A stretch of 64,000 nt of DNA, from positions 2,650,501-2,714,500 of the forward strand of contig NZ_JPON01000001.1 in NCBI RefSeq assembly GCF_000733935.1, in the 5' to 3' direction. The notes beneath the pieces are model-generated. The model saw nothing but the letters and a program-made list of their open reading frames with translations. It was not told the DNA's origin and did no database searches. Within the stretch, counting starts at the first letter, position 1. Each line of letters begins with the position of its first letter. Shown piece after piece: positions 28,656-37,604 of the stretch. The translations under genes were made by a program, and so were the position numbers. Source of the DNA: Methylomarinum vadi (lineage in GTDB: Bacteria; Pseudomonadota; Gammaproteobacteria; Methylococcales; Methylomonadaceae).

Positions 28656-29606
28656 CTAAAACAATGCCAGTGCTTCCAGACATTTTTCGTAGTGCAAGCG
28701 GCCGTGGGCCGGCGCGATTTTGGTGCCGGGCAGCATCAGCCCGTATGGCAAGCCGGCATGTTCCGCATCGATAACCCAGCGGCATAATTGACTCAGTCTT
28801 TCTTCCAGGCTATGGCCCGGTGTCGTTGCGTAATCCAGCCATAGTTGGCTGGCCGTAGTACCGGCGTATTCCTTGCTATAGAGTCCCTGGCCCTTGGCGA
28901 AGGCTTTCCAGTGTATCTGCCTGATCGGGTCTCCCCTTTCGTAGTTTTTGATTCCGTAAAAATCCTCGTGACCTCTTCCGCCCTGTCCTAGTTCTCCATT
29001 GCCGCCATCGCTTTCCGGGAACGGTAATTCAACATTGCTGGGTTTCGGATAGACCAATGCTTGCAGATTAAACCGTAAAGGGGACCAGGCCCGAAAGAAA
29101 CCCAGTGGGTAGGTGCTCGATAATGTGACGGTAGGGCAAGCCAGCCAGCCGCGTTGCCGGGTCTCGACATAAAGAACAAGCGATTTTTGTTCCATGGCGG
29201 CCAATTCGATGCTCTGTTCCGTTTGTATTGAAACGCTTAGATTATTTCGCGGTTGCCGGAGCGGATTATGGATAGTGAAAGTGAAACCGGCCGCCTCGCC
29301 GGCAAAGGCGGGCTGGCTGTGCGTCGATTTCATCACCAAGCCCGCCAGAGTTTTGAAGCTGTGGAGTATCGTAACGAAAAAGACGCTGGCCAGGATAAAA
29401 GCCAACAAATAAGCCAGGTTATTGTTATAAATAAAAGCGATCAACAATAACAAGGCGATCAACGATACGAAACCAAGGCCGCGGCCGGTGGGTAAAATGA
29501 AGATACGCCGGTGAGTCAGTCTGACCGGTTGGTCGACCGGTTTCTCGCCGCGCAAAAAACGGCTGAGTCGAAATCGCTCTCTGAGGCTTAAGCCGGCTTC
29601 GCTCAA
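28656..29606 (-). CDS. DUF58 domain protein
   Basis: A 316-residue protein with two adjacent hydrophobic helices (GLGFVSLIALLLLIAFIY and AYLLAFILASVFFVTIL, about 43-81) and a soluble part with the DUF58 signature: DFYGIKNYERGDPIRQIHWKA and the following KGQGLYSKEY. DUF58 proteins carry a von Willebrand-A-like fold and occur with MoxR ATPases, probably as substrates or adaptors for metal insertion or assembly. Its ATG overlaps the moxR stop by 4 bases, and tgpA begins 11 bases after its stop. Confidence 0.92.
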   Translation of the reverse strand: MSEAGLSLRERFRLSRFLRGEKPVDQPVRLTHRRIFILPTGRGLGFVSLIALLLLIAFIYNNNLAYLLAFILASVFFVTILHSFKTLAGLVMKSTHSQPAFAGEAAGFTFTIHNPLRQPRNNLSVSIQTEQSIELAAMEQKSLVLYVETRQRGWLACPTVTLSSTYPLGFFRAWSPLRFNLQALVYPKPSNVELPFPESDGGNGELGQGGRGHEDFYGIKNYERGDPIRQIHWKAFAKGQGLYSKEYAGTTASQLWLDYATTPGHSLEERLSQLCRWVIDAEHAGLPYGLMLPGTKIAPAHGRLHYEKCLEALALF

Positions 29607-30508
29607 GGGATAGCCACTTGATTCAGTATCGGGGCCACGATCGCTTCCGAATCGGTACTTCCTGAGCGGATGCGGTGGCCGGCGACGGAAGCCAGCACTG
29701 CCTGAACGTCTTCCGGGATCACCGCGTTACGCTTGTCCATGAAGGCCCAGGCCTTGGCGGCACTCAGTAGAGCTAGGCCGGCACGGGGCGACAGACCGCA
29801 GTGGTATTCGCCGGATTGGCGGGTGAAGGCGATAATGGCCTGCAGATAATCCAGCAAGGCCGGAGACGCATAGACTTCCCCTGCCGCCTGCTGCATGGCT
29901 TCGAGTCGTTCCGGTGGCAGTTGAACCGATAACGAATCTATCAGGGCATAGCGCTGTTTACCGGTCAACAATTCCCGCTCCGCCTGTGGACTGGGATAGC
30001 CCAGCTCGATACGCATCAGGAACCGGTCCAATTGCGATTCGGGAAGCGGAAAGGTACCGATTTGATGGGAAGGGTTTTGCGTGGCGATGACGAAGAAAGG
30101 CTTCGGCAAGGCATAGGTTTTCCCTTCGACGGTGACCTGATGCTCCTCCATCGCCTCCAATAATGCGCTTTGCGCTTTCGGCGTCGAGCGGTTGATTTCG
30201 TCGGCCAGGATCATTTGATTGAAAATCGGCCCCTGATGAAAGGTGAATCGATGATTTTCCGCATCGAATACCGACGAACCGATAATGTCGGCGGGTAGAA
30301 TATCGCTGGTAAACTGAATGCGCTGATAATTCATTCCGAATAATCGGGCCAGCGTATGGGAAAGCGTCGTCTTGCCGACGCCTGGAATATCCTCGATCAG
30401 CAGGTGTCCCTTGGCTAACAGGCAGCATACCGCCAGGCGGATTTGTTGGTGTTTGCCGAGAATGATTCGATTGGCCGATTCGAGTAATTGATTGAGTGAA
30501 CTGTCCAT
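29603..30508 (-). CDS. MoxR-family AAA+ ATPase
   Basis: A 301-residue AAA+ ATPase. Walker A is in IEDIPGVGKTTLSHTLA (about residue 40), Walker B in QMILADEINRSTPKAQSALLEAMEE, sensor 1 in FFVIATQNPSHQIGTFPLPE, and the arginine region in SQLDRFLMRIELGYP. The C-terminal lid has GLSPRAGLALLSAAKAWA and VIPEDVQAVL. MoxR ATPases act as chaperones for assembly of metal-dependent or envelope complexes. First gene of moxR-DUF58-tgpA. It is divergent from the DksA-like gene by about 165 bases, where the promoter must lie. Confidence 0.95.
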   Translation of the reverse strand: MDSSLNQLLESANRIILGKHQQIRLAVCCLLAKGHLLIEDIPGVGKTTLSHTLARLFGMNYQRIQFTSDILPADIIGSSVFDAENHRFTFHQGPIFNQMILADEINRSTPKAQSALLEAMEEHQVTVEGKTYALPKPFFVIATQNPSHQIGTFPLPESQLDRFLMRIELGYPSPQAERELLTGKQRYALIDSLSVQLPPERLEAMQQAAGEVYASPALLDYLQAIIAFTRQSGEYHCGLSPRAGLALLSAAKAWAFMDKRNAVIPEDVQAVLASVAGHRIRSGSTDSEAIVAPILNQVAIP

Positions 30509-30673
30509 AATCGAGCAGATTAATTTCCGTTAGAAGTATCGCTAGACAATTGTGTTAACGGTGCATGGGTTTAGTTGCCAAAACCAAGTATAGTTCAATA
30601 AACTGATTGTTTGACGATGACAAACGGCACCAGTTGAGGCATCATTGCCCAGGTTGTAAAAGCTGAAGAGGGA

Positions 30674-31009
30674 GTGGTTTTGACTCAATACGACGACGTG
30701 CGCAGCAATTTAATCGACATGCTGGAAGACTTGGATGAACGCTTGAAAAAGATAACCGGCGATGTCAGGCAGTCGCCGGCTCGGGATTTCTTAGAGCGGG
30801 CCGAGGAAACGGATAACGATCTGGAGTTTAATGCGTCTGGCGATGCGACGAGGGACGAGATCGATAAAGTCAAGCAGGCCATTTCCCGGATCGATAGCGG
30901 AACCTATGGTATCTGCCTAGTCTGCGGCCAGCCGATAAAAAAGGAACGTCTACAAGCCATGCCCTATTCTTTCCAATGTACTCATTGCGCCAGGAAAAGC
31001 GAAGATTGA
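30674..31009 (+). CDS. DksA/TraR-family zinc-finger protein
   Basis: A 111-residue protein with an N-terminal helical coiled coil (about 1-80) and a four-cysteine zinc finger: CLVCGQPIKKERLQAMPYS followed by CTHC. This is the size and layout of short DksA-like RNA-polymerase secondary-channel binders. The acidic tip of DksA (D-x-x-D-x-A) is replaced here by SGDATRDEIDK, containing an Asp-Ala pair, so activity on polymerase is possible but not certain. The start is a GTG at 30674 or a TTG at 30680; the GAGGGAG sequence just before fits the TTG spacing better. Confidence 0.85.
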   Translation: MVLTQYDDVRSNLIDMLEDLDERLKKITGDVRQSPARDFLERAEETDNDLEFNASGDATRDEIDKVKQAISRIDSGTYGICLVCGQPIKKERLQAMPYSFQCTHCARKSED

Positions 31010-31206
31010 GCGGTTCGGCCGAAACCTTTTCCGGTGAATTCACGTGACTTCATCGGAAAAGGCTCCTGGCCTTTATGTTTCGCTTTACGGTTATATTTGC
31101 TTTTATCTTTGAAAATCGCCGCTTTATTGAATTGGCGGGCGAATTTCGCCACCGGATTGTTCGGCACCGCAGCCGGCAAGGCTGTTGATTTCTTACGTTT
31201 TTTCAT
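30982..31206 (-). CDS. small basic protein (DUF7230-like)
   Basis: A 74-residue, Lys/Arg-rich protein beginning MKKRKKSTALPAAVPNNPVA, with KFARQFNKAAIFKDKSKYNR and KAKHKG in the middle. Short proteins with this VAKFA-x-x-FNKA-x-x-F-D-K-KY pattern are common beside housekeeping genes in gammaproteobacteria; I associate it with DUF7230, with moderate certainty. No function is known; binding to RNA or ribosomes is a guess from charge. It overlaps the last 28 bases of the DksA-like gene, tail to tail, and its start is 55 bases from the divergent mnmG start. The longer frame up to 31497 is antisense to mnmG and is not used. Confidence 0.65.
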   Translation of the reverse strand: MKKRKKSTALPAAVPNNPVAKFARQFNKAAIFKDKSKYNRKAKHKGQEPFPMKSREFTGKGFGRTAQSSLFLAQ

Positions 31207-31261
31207 GATTTTTTCTCTGTAAACCAGTAATATACACGTTTTATTTGACCATAGTTTGCAC

Positions 31262-33130
31262 GTGAAATTCCAGAAAGAGTTTGATGTTATTGTTGTCGGC
31301 GGCGGCCATGCCGGTACCGAGGCGGCCTTGGCCGCCGCGCGTTGCGGCGCGAGAACATTATTGTTGACCCAGAATATCGAGACGTTGGGACAGATGAGTT
31401 GTAATCCGGCGATCGGCGGTATCGGCAAGGGGCATCTGGTCAAGGAAATCGATGCCTTGGGCGGCGTGATGGCCCAAGCGATAGACCGGGCCGGCATTCA
31501 ATTCCGTGTGCTCAATGCCAGCAAGGGGCCTGCCGTACGCGCGACCCGCGCCCAAGCCGATCGCAGCCTGTATAAACAAGCCGTTAGAAGCGCACTGGAA
31601 AACCAAGCCAATCTGTCGCTGTTCCAACAAACCGTGGCCGACCTGATCGTGCAAGGAGAGCGCGTTATTGGCGTCAAGACCTTGATGGGGCTGGAGTTTT
31701 ACGCCCGTGCCGTGGTTCTGACCACCGGCACCTTTCTGGGCGGCAGAATCCATATCGGCCTGGAAAATTACAGCGGCGGACGGGCCGGCGATCCGGCTTC
31801 GACCGCACTGGCGGACAGATTGCGGGAACTGCCGTTCAGGGTCGACCGCCTGAAAACCGGCACGCCGCCGCGCATCGACGGCCGCACCATCGACTATAGC
31901 AAGCTGGAAGTGCAGCATGGCGACGATCCGGTGCCGGTGTTTTCTTTTTTGGGCAAACGGGAGGACCATCCTCGGCAAATCCCCTGTCATATCACCCGCA
32001 CCAACAGCGAGACTCACGACATTATCCGTTCCGGACTGGACCGTTCGCCGATGTACACCGGCGTGATCGAGGGCATCGGACCGCGTTATTGTCCGTCGAT
32101 CGAAGATAAGATCATGCGTTTTGCCGAACGCGACTCGCATCAGATTTTTGTCGAGCCGGAAGGCCTCAATACCAACGAGATTTATCCGAACGGCATTTCC
32201 ACCAGTCTGCCGTTCGATATTCAGTACCGTTTCGTGCGTTCGATGCTCGGTTTCGAACAGGCGGAGATCGTTCGTCCCGGCTATGCGATCGAGTATGATT
32301 TTTTCGATCCGCGCGATTTGAAGGCTTCGCTGGAAACCAAACACATGGAAGCGCTGTTTTTCGCCGGGCAAATCAACGGTACCACCGGCTACGAGGAAGC
32401 GGCGGCGCAGGGTTTGATTGCCGGTCTCAATGCCGCGCTTTTGGTCTCTGGGCAGGAAAGCTGGTGTCCGGGGCGTGACGAGGCCTATATGGGCGTCATG
32501 ATCGACGATTTGATTACCCGCGGTACCCAGGAACCCTATCGCATGTTTACCAGTCGCGCCGAATACCGCTTGATGTTGCGCGAGGACAATGCCGACCTGC
32601 GTTTGACCGAGAAAGGCCGGGAATTGGGTCTGGTTGACGACGAACGCTGGCGCCTGTTCGAGCAAAAGCGCGAGGGGATCTCCCGTCTTCAGGGCGAACT
32701 GGCGAAAACCTGGGTCCGAGTCGGCAGCGGCGAAGCCGAAATGGCGGAACAATTCTGGGGTAAAAAAATACAGAAGGAAGCCAGTGCGCTGGACTTGCTG
32801 CGGCGTCCGGAAGTCGATATCGAGCGTCTGCTGCAACTGTCCGGTAACCGAGAGATACCCGAACCAGTGGCCGAGCAAGTGGCGATTCAAGCCAAGTATG
32901 CCGGTTACATCGATCGCCAGCAGAGCGAAATCAATCGCTCGCGCCGCTACGACCACCTGCGCCTGCCGGAGGATGTCGACTACCGTAACGTATCCGGTTT
33001 ATCCAATGAAGTGTGCGAGAAATTGCGCCTGCAAAAGCCGGAAACCTTGGGCCAGGCTTCGCGCATTCCGGGGGTGACGCCGGCCGCCATTTCATTGTTG
33101 CTGGTACATCTTAAGAAGAAAAGCGCCTGA
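31262..33130 (+). CDS. mnmG: tRNA uridine 5-carboxymethylaminomethyl modification enzyme MnmG (GidA)
   Basis: FAD-dependent enzyme that with MnmE forms cmnm5U34 in certain tRNAs. The 622 residues start at GTG 31262 ([18 protein letters not shown]), matching the spacing to the FAD-binding [10 protein letters not shown] loop in E. coli; TTG at 31256 is an alternative. Signatures include [60 protein letters not shown] and [16 protein letters not shown]. First of mnmG-rsmG-parA-parB. Its usual partner mnmE is not adjacent but lies 15 kb away on the other strand. Confidence 0.97.
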   Translation: MKFQKEFDVIVVGGGHAGTEAALAAARCGARTLLLTQNIETLGQMSCNPAIGGIGKGHLVKEIDALGGVMAQAIDRAGIQFRVLNASKGPAVRATRAQADRSLYKQAVRSALENQANLSLFQQTVADLIVQGERVIGVKTLMGLEFYARAVVLTTGTFLGGRIHIGLENYSGGRAGDPASTALADRLRELPFRVDRLKTGTPPRIDGRTIDYSKLEVQHGDDPVPVFSFLGKREDHPRQIPCHITRTNSETHDIIRSGLDRSPMYTGVIEGIGPRYCPSIEDKIMRFAERDSHQIFVEPEGLNTNEIYPNGISTSLPFDIQYRFVRSMLGFEQAEIVRPGYAIEYDFFDPRDLKASLETKHMEALFFAGQINGTTGYEEAAAQGLIAGLNAALLVSGQESWCPGRDEAYMGVMIDDLITRGTQEPYRMFTSRAEYRLMLREDNADLRLTEKGRELGLVDDERWRLFEQKREGISRLQGELAKTWVRVGSGEAEMAEQFWGKKIQKEASALDLLRRPEVDIERLLQLSGNREIPEPVAEQVAIQAKYAGYIDRQQSEINRSRRYDHLRLPEDVDYRNVSGLSNEVCEKLRLQKPETLGQASRIPGVTPAAISLLLVHLKKKSA

Positions 33131-33759
33131 TGGAAGTATGTCGCGACATCCTGCGGCAAGGGCTGCAGCAGCTGGCATTGCCGTATGACGAGAACCAGAT
33201 AGAAAAATTGCTGGCATTCATCAAACTGATCGAAAAATGGAATAAGGCTTATAATCTGACCGCGGTGCGCGACCGGCAAGACATGGCGCGGTTGCATCTT
33301 CTGGATAGTCTGGCCATCCTGCCCTATGTGCAGGGCGACAGGGTGGCCGATATCGGCACGGGCGCCGGACTGCCGGGCATACCGCTGGCGATTTTTCTGC
33401 CGCAGGCGGCATTTACTTTGCTGGACTCCAATTCCAAGAAAACCCGCTTCGTGCAACAGGCAGCCTTGGAGTTGCAGCTGAATAATATTACGGTGCAACA
33501 TTGCCGGGTCGAGCAATTTAAACCGGATCGACCCTTTTCGACCGTGATCATGCGGGCCTTTGCCAGCATGGAAAATATCATCGATCTGACCGGCCATCTA
33601 TTGGCCGATAACGCGGTTTTATTGGCCATGAAAGGCCAGGTTCCAGAGCAGGAATTAATGCAATTAACTGAAAACTACACTGTAATACCGATCGAAGTGC
33701 CGGGAATAACGGCGCAGCGATGTTTGGTGCAAATTAAGAGGCAAGGCGATCATGGCTAA
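33130..33759 (+). CDS. rsmG: 16S rRNA (guanine527-N7)-methyltransferase RsmG (GidB)
   Basis: Methylates G527 of 16S rRNA. The 209-residue SAM-dependent methyltransferase has KWNKAYNLTAVRDRQDM, HLLDSLAILPYV, the SAM-binding VADIGTGAGLPGIPLAI, and STVIMRAFASMENII. Loss of this gene gives low-level streptomycin resistance in other bacteria. Its ATG overlaps the mnmG stop by 1 base, and its own stop overlaps the parA start by 8 bases, so expression of the set is coupled. Confidence 0.97.
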   Translation: MEVCRDILRQGLQQLALPYDENQIEKLLAFIKLIEKWNKAYNLTAVRDRQDMARLHLLDSLAILPYVQGDRVADIGTGAGLPGIPLAIFLPQAAFTLLDSNSKKTRFVQQAALELQLNNITVQHCRVEQFKPDRPFSTVIMRAFASMENIIDLTGHLLADNAVLLAMKGQVPEQELMQLTENYTVIPIEVPGITAQRCLVQIKRQGDHG

Positions 33760-34522
33760 GATTATTGCGGTAACCAACCAAAAAGGCGGGGTCGGCAAGA
33801 CCACCACCAGCGTGAATCTGGCCGCCTCGTTGGCTGCGGCCAAGCGCAAAGTGTTGCTGATCGACTTGGATCCGCAGGGCAACGCGGCGATGGGCTGTGG
33901 CGTCGTGAAAGACGAAATCGAACATTCCAGTTGCGAGCTGTTGCTGGAAGAAGTGCCGGTGCCGGAAACGGTGATCAGCAATCAAGTGATCGGTTTCGAC
34001 ATCATACCCGGCAATGCCGATCTGACCGCCGCCGAAGTGCAACTGATGAACGCCCCCCATCGCGAACGGCGCCTGGCGGATGCTATGTTGCAGATCAAAA
34101 ATGAATACGATTACATCCTGATCGACTGCCCGCCCTCCTTGAACATGTTGACCTTGAATGCGATGGTCGCGGCCAACAGCGTGCTGATTCCGATGCAATG
34201 CGAATATTATGCCCTGGAAGGTTTGACCGCACTGATGGCGACGCTGCGCAACATTCAAGAGTCGGTCAATCCGGGGCTGCATCTGGAAGGTATTTTGCGT
34301 ACGATGTACGATAACCGCAGCCGCCTGACCAAGGACGTATCCGATCAATTGGTCGAATATTTCGGCGACAAAGTATTCAGAACCTGCATTCCGCGTAATA
34401 TTCGGTTGGCGGAAGCGCCCAGTCACGGTGTTCCGGTCATCATGTATGACAAGGCGTCACGGGGAGCCGTCGCTTATATTGCACTGGCCGGTGAAATGAT
34501 CAGAAAAGAGAAAGAGAAGTAA
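33752..34522 (+). CDS. parA: chromosome-partitioning ATPase ParA (Soj)
   Basis: A 256-residue deviant-Walker ATPase that moves ParB-parS complexes. The N-terminus KIIAVTNQKGGVGKTTTSVN holds the signature lysine and P-loop; LLIDLDPQGNAAMGCG and DYILIDCPPSLNMLTLNAM complete the nucleotide site. The short N-terminus without a DNA-binding extension marks it as the chromosomal Soj type. Second-last gene of the mnmG-rsmG-parA-parB block, 8 bases before parB. Confidence 0.96.
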   Translation: MAKIIAVTNQKGGVGKTTTSVNLAASLAAAKRKVLLIDLDPQGNAAMGCGVVKDEIEHSSCELLLEEVPVPETVISNQVIGFDIIPGNADLTAAEVQLMNAPHRERRLADAMLQIKNEYDYILIDCPPSLNMLTLNAMVAANSVLIPMQCEYYALEGLTALMATLRNIQESVNPGLHLEGILRTMYDNRSRLTKDVSDQLVEYFGDKVFRTCIPRNIRLAEAPSHGVPVIMYDKASRGAVAYIALAGEMIRKEKEK

Positions 34523-34530
34523 TAGACGCT

Positions 34531-35406
34531 ATGGCTGTCAAAAAAAGAGGTTTGGGGCGCGGACTGGATGCGCTGCTGGGGGATGTAGCTCCGCCGGCGG
34601 CCGCCACGCCCGAGCAAAAAAAGCAACAGGATGTGCAGACATTACCGATAGAGTTCTTGCGGCGCGGTAAGTATCAACCGCGCAAGGACATGGACCCCGA
34701 AAAATTACGCGAACTGGCCGATTCGATCGCCGCCCAAGGCATCATTCAGCCGATCATCGTCCGTAATCTGGAAGGCGATAATTACGAAATCATCGCCGGC
34801 GAACGGCGCTGGCGCGCGGCGCAACTGGCCGAATTGCATGAAGTGCCGGTGATCGTCAAAGACATCGACGACCAGTCGGTGATGGCGATCGCCTTGATCG
34901 AAAATATCCAACGCGAAGATTTGAATCCGCTGGAAGAGTCGGAAGCGCTGAAAAGATTGTTGGATGAATTCGGTTTGACCCATCAGCAGATCGCCACGGC
35001 GGTCGGCAAGTCCAGGGCCACGGTATCCAACTTGCTACGCTTGCTCGATTTGCACGGCGAAGTCAAAAACCTGCTGGCCAAGGGGCTGCTGGAAATGGGC
35101 CATGCACGCGCCCTGCTCAGCCTGGAAGGCCAGCAACAGGTCGATATCGCCTACAAGGCCGTGAAGCAAGGTTTGTCGGTGCGCGCGGTGGAAAGACTGG
35201 TCAAGGAAACTCAGCAGCCTCCAGCCGAAATTAAAAAAGCCGAAAAATCCGAAAAAGATCCGGACACCTTGAGGCTGCAGGAAGATTTAAGCGGAAAAAT
35301 CGGCGCCAAGGTCGAAATCAATCACCAGCCGAGCGGCAAGGGAAAACTGGTGATCAGCTATACCAGCCTGGAGGAATTGGATGGCATCGTCGAGAGACTG
35401 GGGTAA
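34531..35406 (+). CDS. parB: chromosome-partitioning protein ParB (Spo0J)
   Basis: A 291-residue CTP-dependent DNA clamp that loads at parS. It starts with the chromosomal ParB tail KKRGLGRGLDALLGD, which stimulates ParA. The nuclease-like CTP-binding domain has YEIIAGERRWRAAQLAEL and ALIENIQREDLNPLEE. The helix-turn-helix has THQQIATAVGKSRATVSNLLRLL, and a C-terminal dimerisation domain follows. I could not find a convincing parS palindrome in the window; sites may lie nearer the origin. Confidence 0.96.
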   Translation: MAVKKRGLGRGLDALLGDVAPPAAATPEQKKQQDVQTLPIEFLRRGKYQPRKDMDPEKLRELADSIAAQGIIQPIIVRNLEGDNYEIIAGERRWRAAQLAELHEVPVIVKDIDDQSVMAIALIENIQREDLNPLEESEALKRLLDEFGLTHQQIATAVGKSRATVSNLLRLLDLHGEVKNLLAKGLLEMGHARALLSLEGQQQVDIAYKAVKQGLSVRAVERLVKETQQPPAEIKKAEKSEKDPDTLRLQEDLSGKIGAKVEINHQPSGKGKLVISYTSLEELDGIVERLG

Positions 35407-35467
35407 ACGGAATGTTGTGTCTCATAGGAAGCTGAACGAGTGCGCTTGATGCGCCCAAACTTATTTA

Positions 35468-36853
35468 TTAACCGACCAAAGGCCAGAAGCTCCGTTTTCG
35501 TCCATGTTGTTGGCGCAATTGCTGCTCGTAGAGCAAATGTGAAATTAATGGGTCATATTCCGGTTTTTGCTCGTCCAATTTACGCAGAGCCTTCAGATAA
35601 TCCGCGGCATAACGATAGGCTTGGGACTTGCCTCGGTTTAGAATGTCGTCAAGTAGACATCGCTGTAACACGACACGGAGGAGCACCGAGTTCGCCGGTG
35701 TAATTCCCAGCAAATGACTCAGCGTCATATAATGACACTGTGCTAATTCTTCTCTATCCGCCACGGCACTCTGTTGCGCCAGATCGAACTCTTCCAATTT
35801 GAGTAACAATTCCAGTTTGGCGGCGGAATCTTTTTGCATGGCCAAGTCGATTGCCATTTGGCGTAGTCTCTCTGCTTCGTCCTTCGCGACCAAGGGCAGT
35901 AGCGACTGGAGATTTTCGTAAGTAGGACTGAGTTCGAGGCGCGCCCTTAGCGCATCCCGTTGTTGCTGCGGTTGGTTTAGCGCTTCGTAGCATTGCGCCA
36001 GCAAGGTCAAGCGTTCGCAATTGGAATCTCGCCAACCCGTCGTTGGCCAAGGTTCCGTCAACCACTGCAACGCCCCTTTATAATCGTCGCATAGCATATA
36101 GAAGCGCGCCAGGCTATCGAGTTGCATCTGGTTAGGTTGCGGGCTGACTAGTACTATCGAGCGTCGGTACAACTCCGTATCTTTTAAGGCTTCGGCGACC
36201 CCTTGGAGATTGACTTTCCAGCTCAAATAACGTGAGTCGTTAGCATGTTGAGCCAACGTCTTGCGTAGTCCCGTTTCATAGAAAAAAGCCAGTTGTCGCA
36301 ACTCCTCTTGACTCAAGAGCAGATGGGCATTAGGCAGCAAGGGGTCGAAAACGGCGTAATCGTTGTTTTCGGCCATGTCTTTGACGCGCTCCAACCATCC
36401 TCCCGATGGTGCCGGGCAGCGTTTGGCCGCTTGCAACCATAACAGACAGGCTTGCTGATACAGACCACCGACATAACCGTCGGAATCATCACACCGTTCC
36501 AGGCTGTTGGCTGCGGTATCCAGAAGCGCATCTAGCAGAGCAAGTGCACGCTCTGGGGAGTTTGGTAGAATATGATGCTCGATCTCGGCAAGCAATTGTT
36601 GAATCTCATCGCCAAAGGCGTCGGTTTCGTAGTAGTCGTAAAACGTTCTCCCTCGTTTCAGGTTTTCAATTTGTTGTCGCGACAAATCCACCAAGGCCTC
36701 GCTGTCTTCGCTCAACAGTAGTCGCTCGATGCGCTGGTCGATTCTGGTATCAAATTCGCCATATAAACTGGCGATGAATTCAACCAGCGCGTCTTTTTTC
36801 AGTTCGGCCAAGCCGGCTGCTAATTGATTTTCCTCATTCATCGGTATTTTCAT
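35468..36853 (-). CDS. helical-repeat protein, DUF6880-like
   Basis: A roughly 461-residue soluble protein made of short amphipathic helices, Leu/Ala/Glu-rich, with no signal peptide or membrane span. It starts LAAGLAELKKDALVEFIASL and ends in ALRKLDEQKPEYDPLISHLL. The N-terminal pattern and TPR-like helices resemble DUF6880 proteins, sometimes called SWIM-associated; the match is from memory and modest. The start is unclear: ATG at 36853 or 36841, or GTG at 36883, none with a clear ribosome-binding site. Its 5' end (36837-36883) is duplicated at 37190-37236. It stands alone behind parB, convergent, and next to the repeat-rich gap. Confidence 0.65.
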   Translation of the reverse strand: MKIPMNEENQLAAGLAELKKDALVEFIASLYGEFDTRIDQRIERLLLSEDSEALVDLSRQQIENLKRGRTFYDYYETDAFGDEIQQLLAEIEHHILPNSPERALALLDALLDTAANSLERCDDSDGYVGGLYQQACLLWLQAAKRCPAPSGGWLERVKDMAENNDYAVFDPLLPNAHLLLSQEELRQLAFFYETGLRKTLAQHANDSRYLSWKVNLQGVAEALKDTELYRRSIVLVSPQPNQMQLDSLARFYMLCDDYKGALQWLTEPWPTTGWRDSNCERLTLLAQCYEALNQPQQQRDALRARLELSPTYENLQSLLPLVAKDEAERLRQMAIDLAMQKDSAAKLELLLKLEEFDLAQQSAVADREELAQCHYMTLSHLLGITPANSVLLRVVLQRCLLDDILNRGKSQAYRYAADYLKALRKLDEQKPEYDPLISHLLYEQQLRQQHGRKRSFWPLVG

Positions 36854-36883
36854 TTGCGTCGCAGACTGTCGATGTTCCAGCAC
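36837..36883. repeat. direct repeat copy 1 (5' end of DUF6880-like gene)
   Basis: These 47 bases, covering the start region of the DUF6880-like gene, match 37190-37236 at 42 of 47 positions in the same orientation. Both contain the ATG-AAA-ATA-CCG-ATG start segment on the minus strand. Confidence 0.85.
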
Positions 36884-37064
36884 TTTTTCTATTGTATAGT
36901 CAGCTTTTTTTTAACAATAGTTTGTATTAAGACCTGACATTGATAAATCTCTGATCAGCCAAAAAAAGCTACAAACACAGTAAACAATTGAATGTCGAGT
37001 CAGTTTCTGAGAGCATTCTGCCATACTTAAGACTAATGGTCATGGCAAAACTACAGCCCGTAGC

Positions 37065-37088
37065 GTGCGGTGAGGTAACGAACCGCAC
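37065..37088. repeat. inverted repeat, GTGCGGT / ACCGCAC
   Basis: GTGCGGT at 37065-37071 pairs with ACCGCAC at 37082-37088 over a 10-base loop. A related sequence, GGTGCGGTTCGCAAGCTCCC, follows at 37116-37135. Together they look like a REP-type palindrome pair. Confidence 0.7.
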
Positions 37089-37115
37089 GGAACGTGGTTA
37101 AAACGTTTCGCGAAC

Positions 37116-37146
37116 GGTGCGGTTCGCAAGCTCCCCAGCACCCTAC
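37116..37146. repeat. second REP-like element
   Basis: GGTGCGGTTCGCAAGCTCCC then CAGCACCCTAC. It resembles, with a degenerate right arm, the element 40 bases to its left in reverse orientation. The left arm GGTGC can pair with GCACC at 37138-37142. Confidence 0.55.
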
Positions 37147-37189
37147 ATCAGCGCATGTTACGAGTTGCATTAAGGAAAAAAGATATTCT

Positions 37190-37236
37190 TTCATCGGTAT
37201 TTTCATTTGTGTCGCAGACAATCGATGTTCAAGAAC
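37190..37236. repeat. direct repeat copy 2, orphan 5' gene fragment
   Basis: Second copy of 36837-36883, with 5 mismatches in 47. After the shared start segment the minus-strand frame has no resemblance to the DUF6880-like protein, so this is an orphan start region left by duplication or recombination rather than a gene. Confidence 0.8.
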
Positions 37237-37345
37237 TCTTGCCCATCATTCGATAAATCTTCTACAGCTTGCCAAGTACCGATAGTGATAGTCTTTGAAT
37301 GCCATTGTCTTTTAAGGCTTGCCGTTATACACAAGTATGTCGTAG

Positions 37346-37373
37346 GTTGGGCTGAGCGATAGTGAAGCCCAAC
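37346..37373. repeat. hairpin repeat, GTTGGGCT / AGCCCAAC
   Basis: GTTGGGCT at 37346-37353 pairs exactly with AGCCCAAC at 37366-37373, loop 12 bases. Same type as the hairpin between trpD and trpC (18645-18673). Confidence 0.75.
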
Positions 37374-37604
37374 ATTTGGCTGTAAAAATCTGGAGTTTTA
37401 AATCAAATGGCTGTCAAATGAAATTCCAAGACGACCAGTCGACTATTTTGGTTAATAGCCCTCTTTTCAAGAACAATCTTTCGAGCAAAATCAAGTACTC
37501 AATCAAATGAAGAAGTTCTTTAAGCCGTTGTTTTTAAATACAGATCGAGTGTAAAAATGCAAAATTAATTGCGTTTGTCAAATGACCGTCAAATGAAAAC
37601 GCTG

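Larger units (their letters stand above)
36884..37604. other. 720-bp non-coding, repeat-rich stretch
   Basis: No supportable gene is seen. It contains a copy of the upstream gene's 5' end (37190-37236), two related GTGCGGT-type inverted repeats (37065-37088 and 37116-37146), a GTTGGGCT hairpin (37346-37373), and two copies of a CAAATG-N5-TCAAATG-like string near 37405-37423 and 37578-37594. AT content is higher than in the flanking genes. This is the boundary between core chromosome (parAB side) and the restriction/DarTG operon. Confidence 0.7.

Noticed and set aside
31036-31052. CACGTG-centred sequence near parAB, possible parS
   Set aside because: Only the central TTCACGTGA matches the 16-base parS palindrome; 9 of 16 positions agree and the outer arms do not. 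A second CACGTG at 31258-31263 is no better.
31358-32956. 532-codon open frame on the minus strand
   Set aside because: Exactly antisense to mnmG; low-complexity composition and no family resemblance. A codon-usage shadow of a GC-rich gene.
37324-37332. TTATACACA, a DnaA-box-like 9-mer
   Set aside because: A single copy with no cluster nearby; the surrounding stretch is REP-like repeats rather than an origin.
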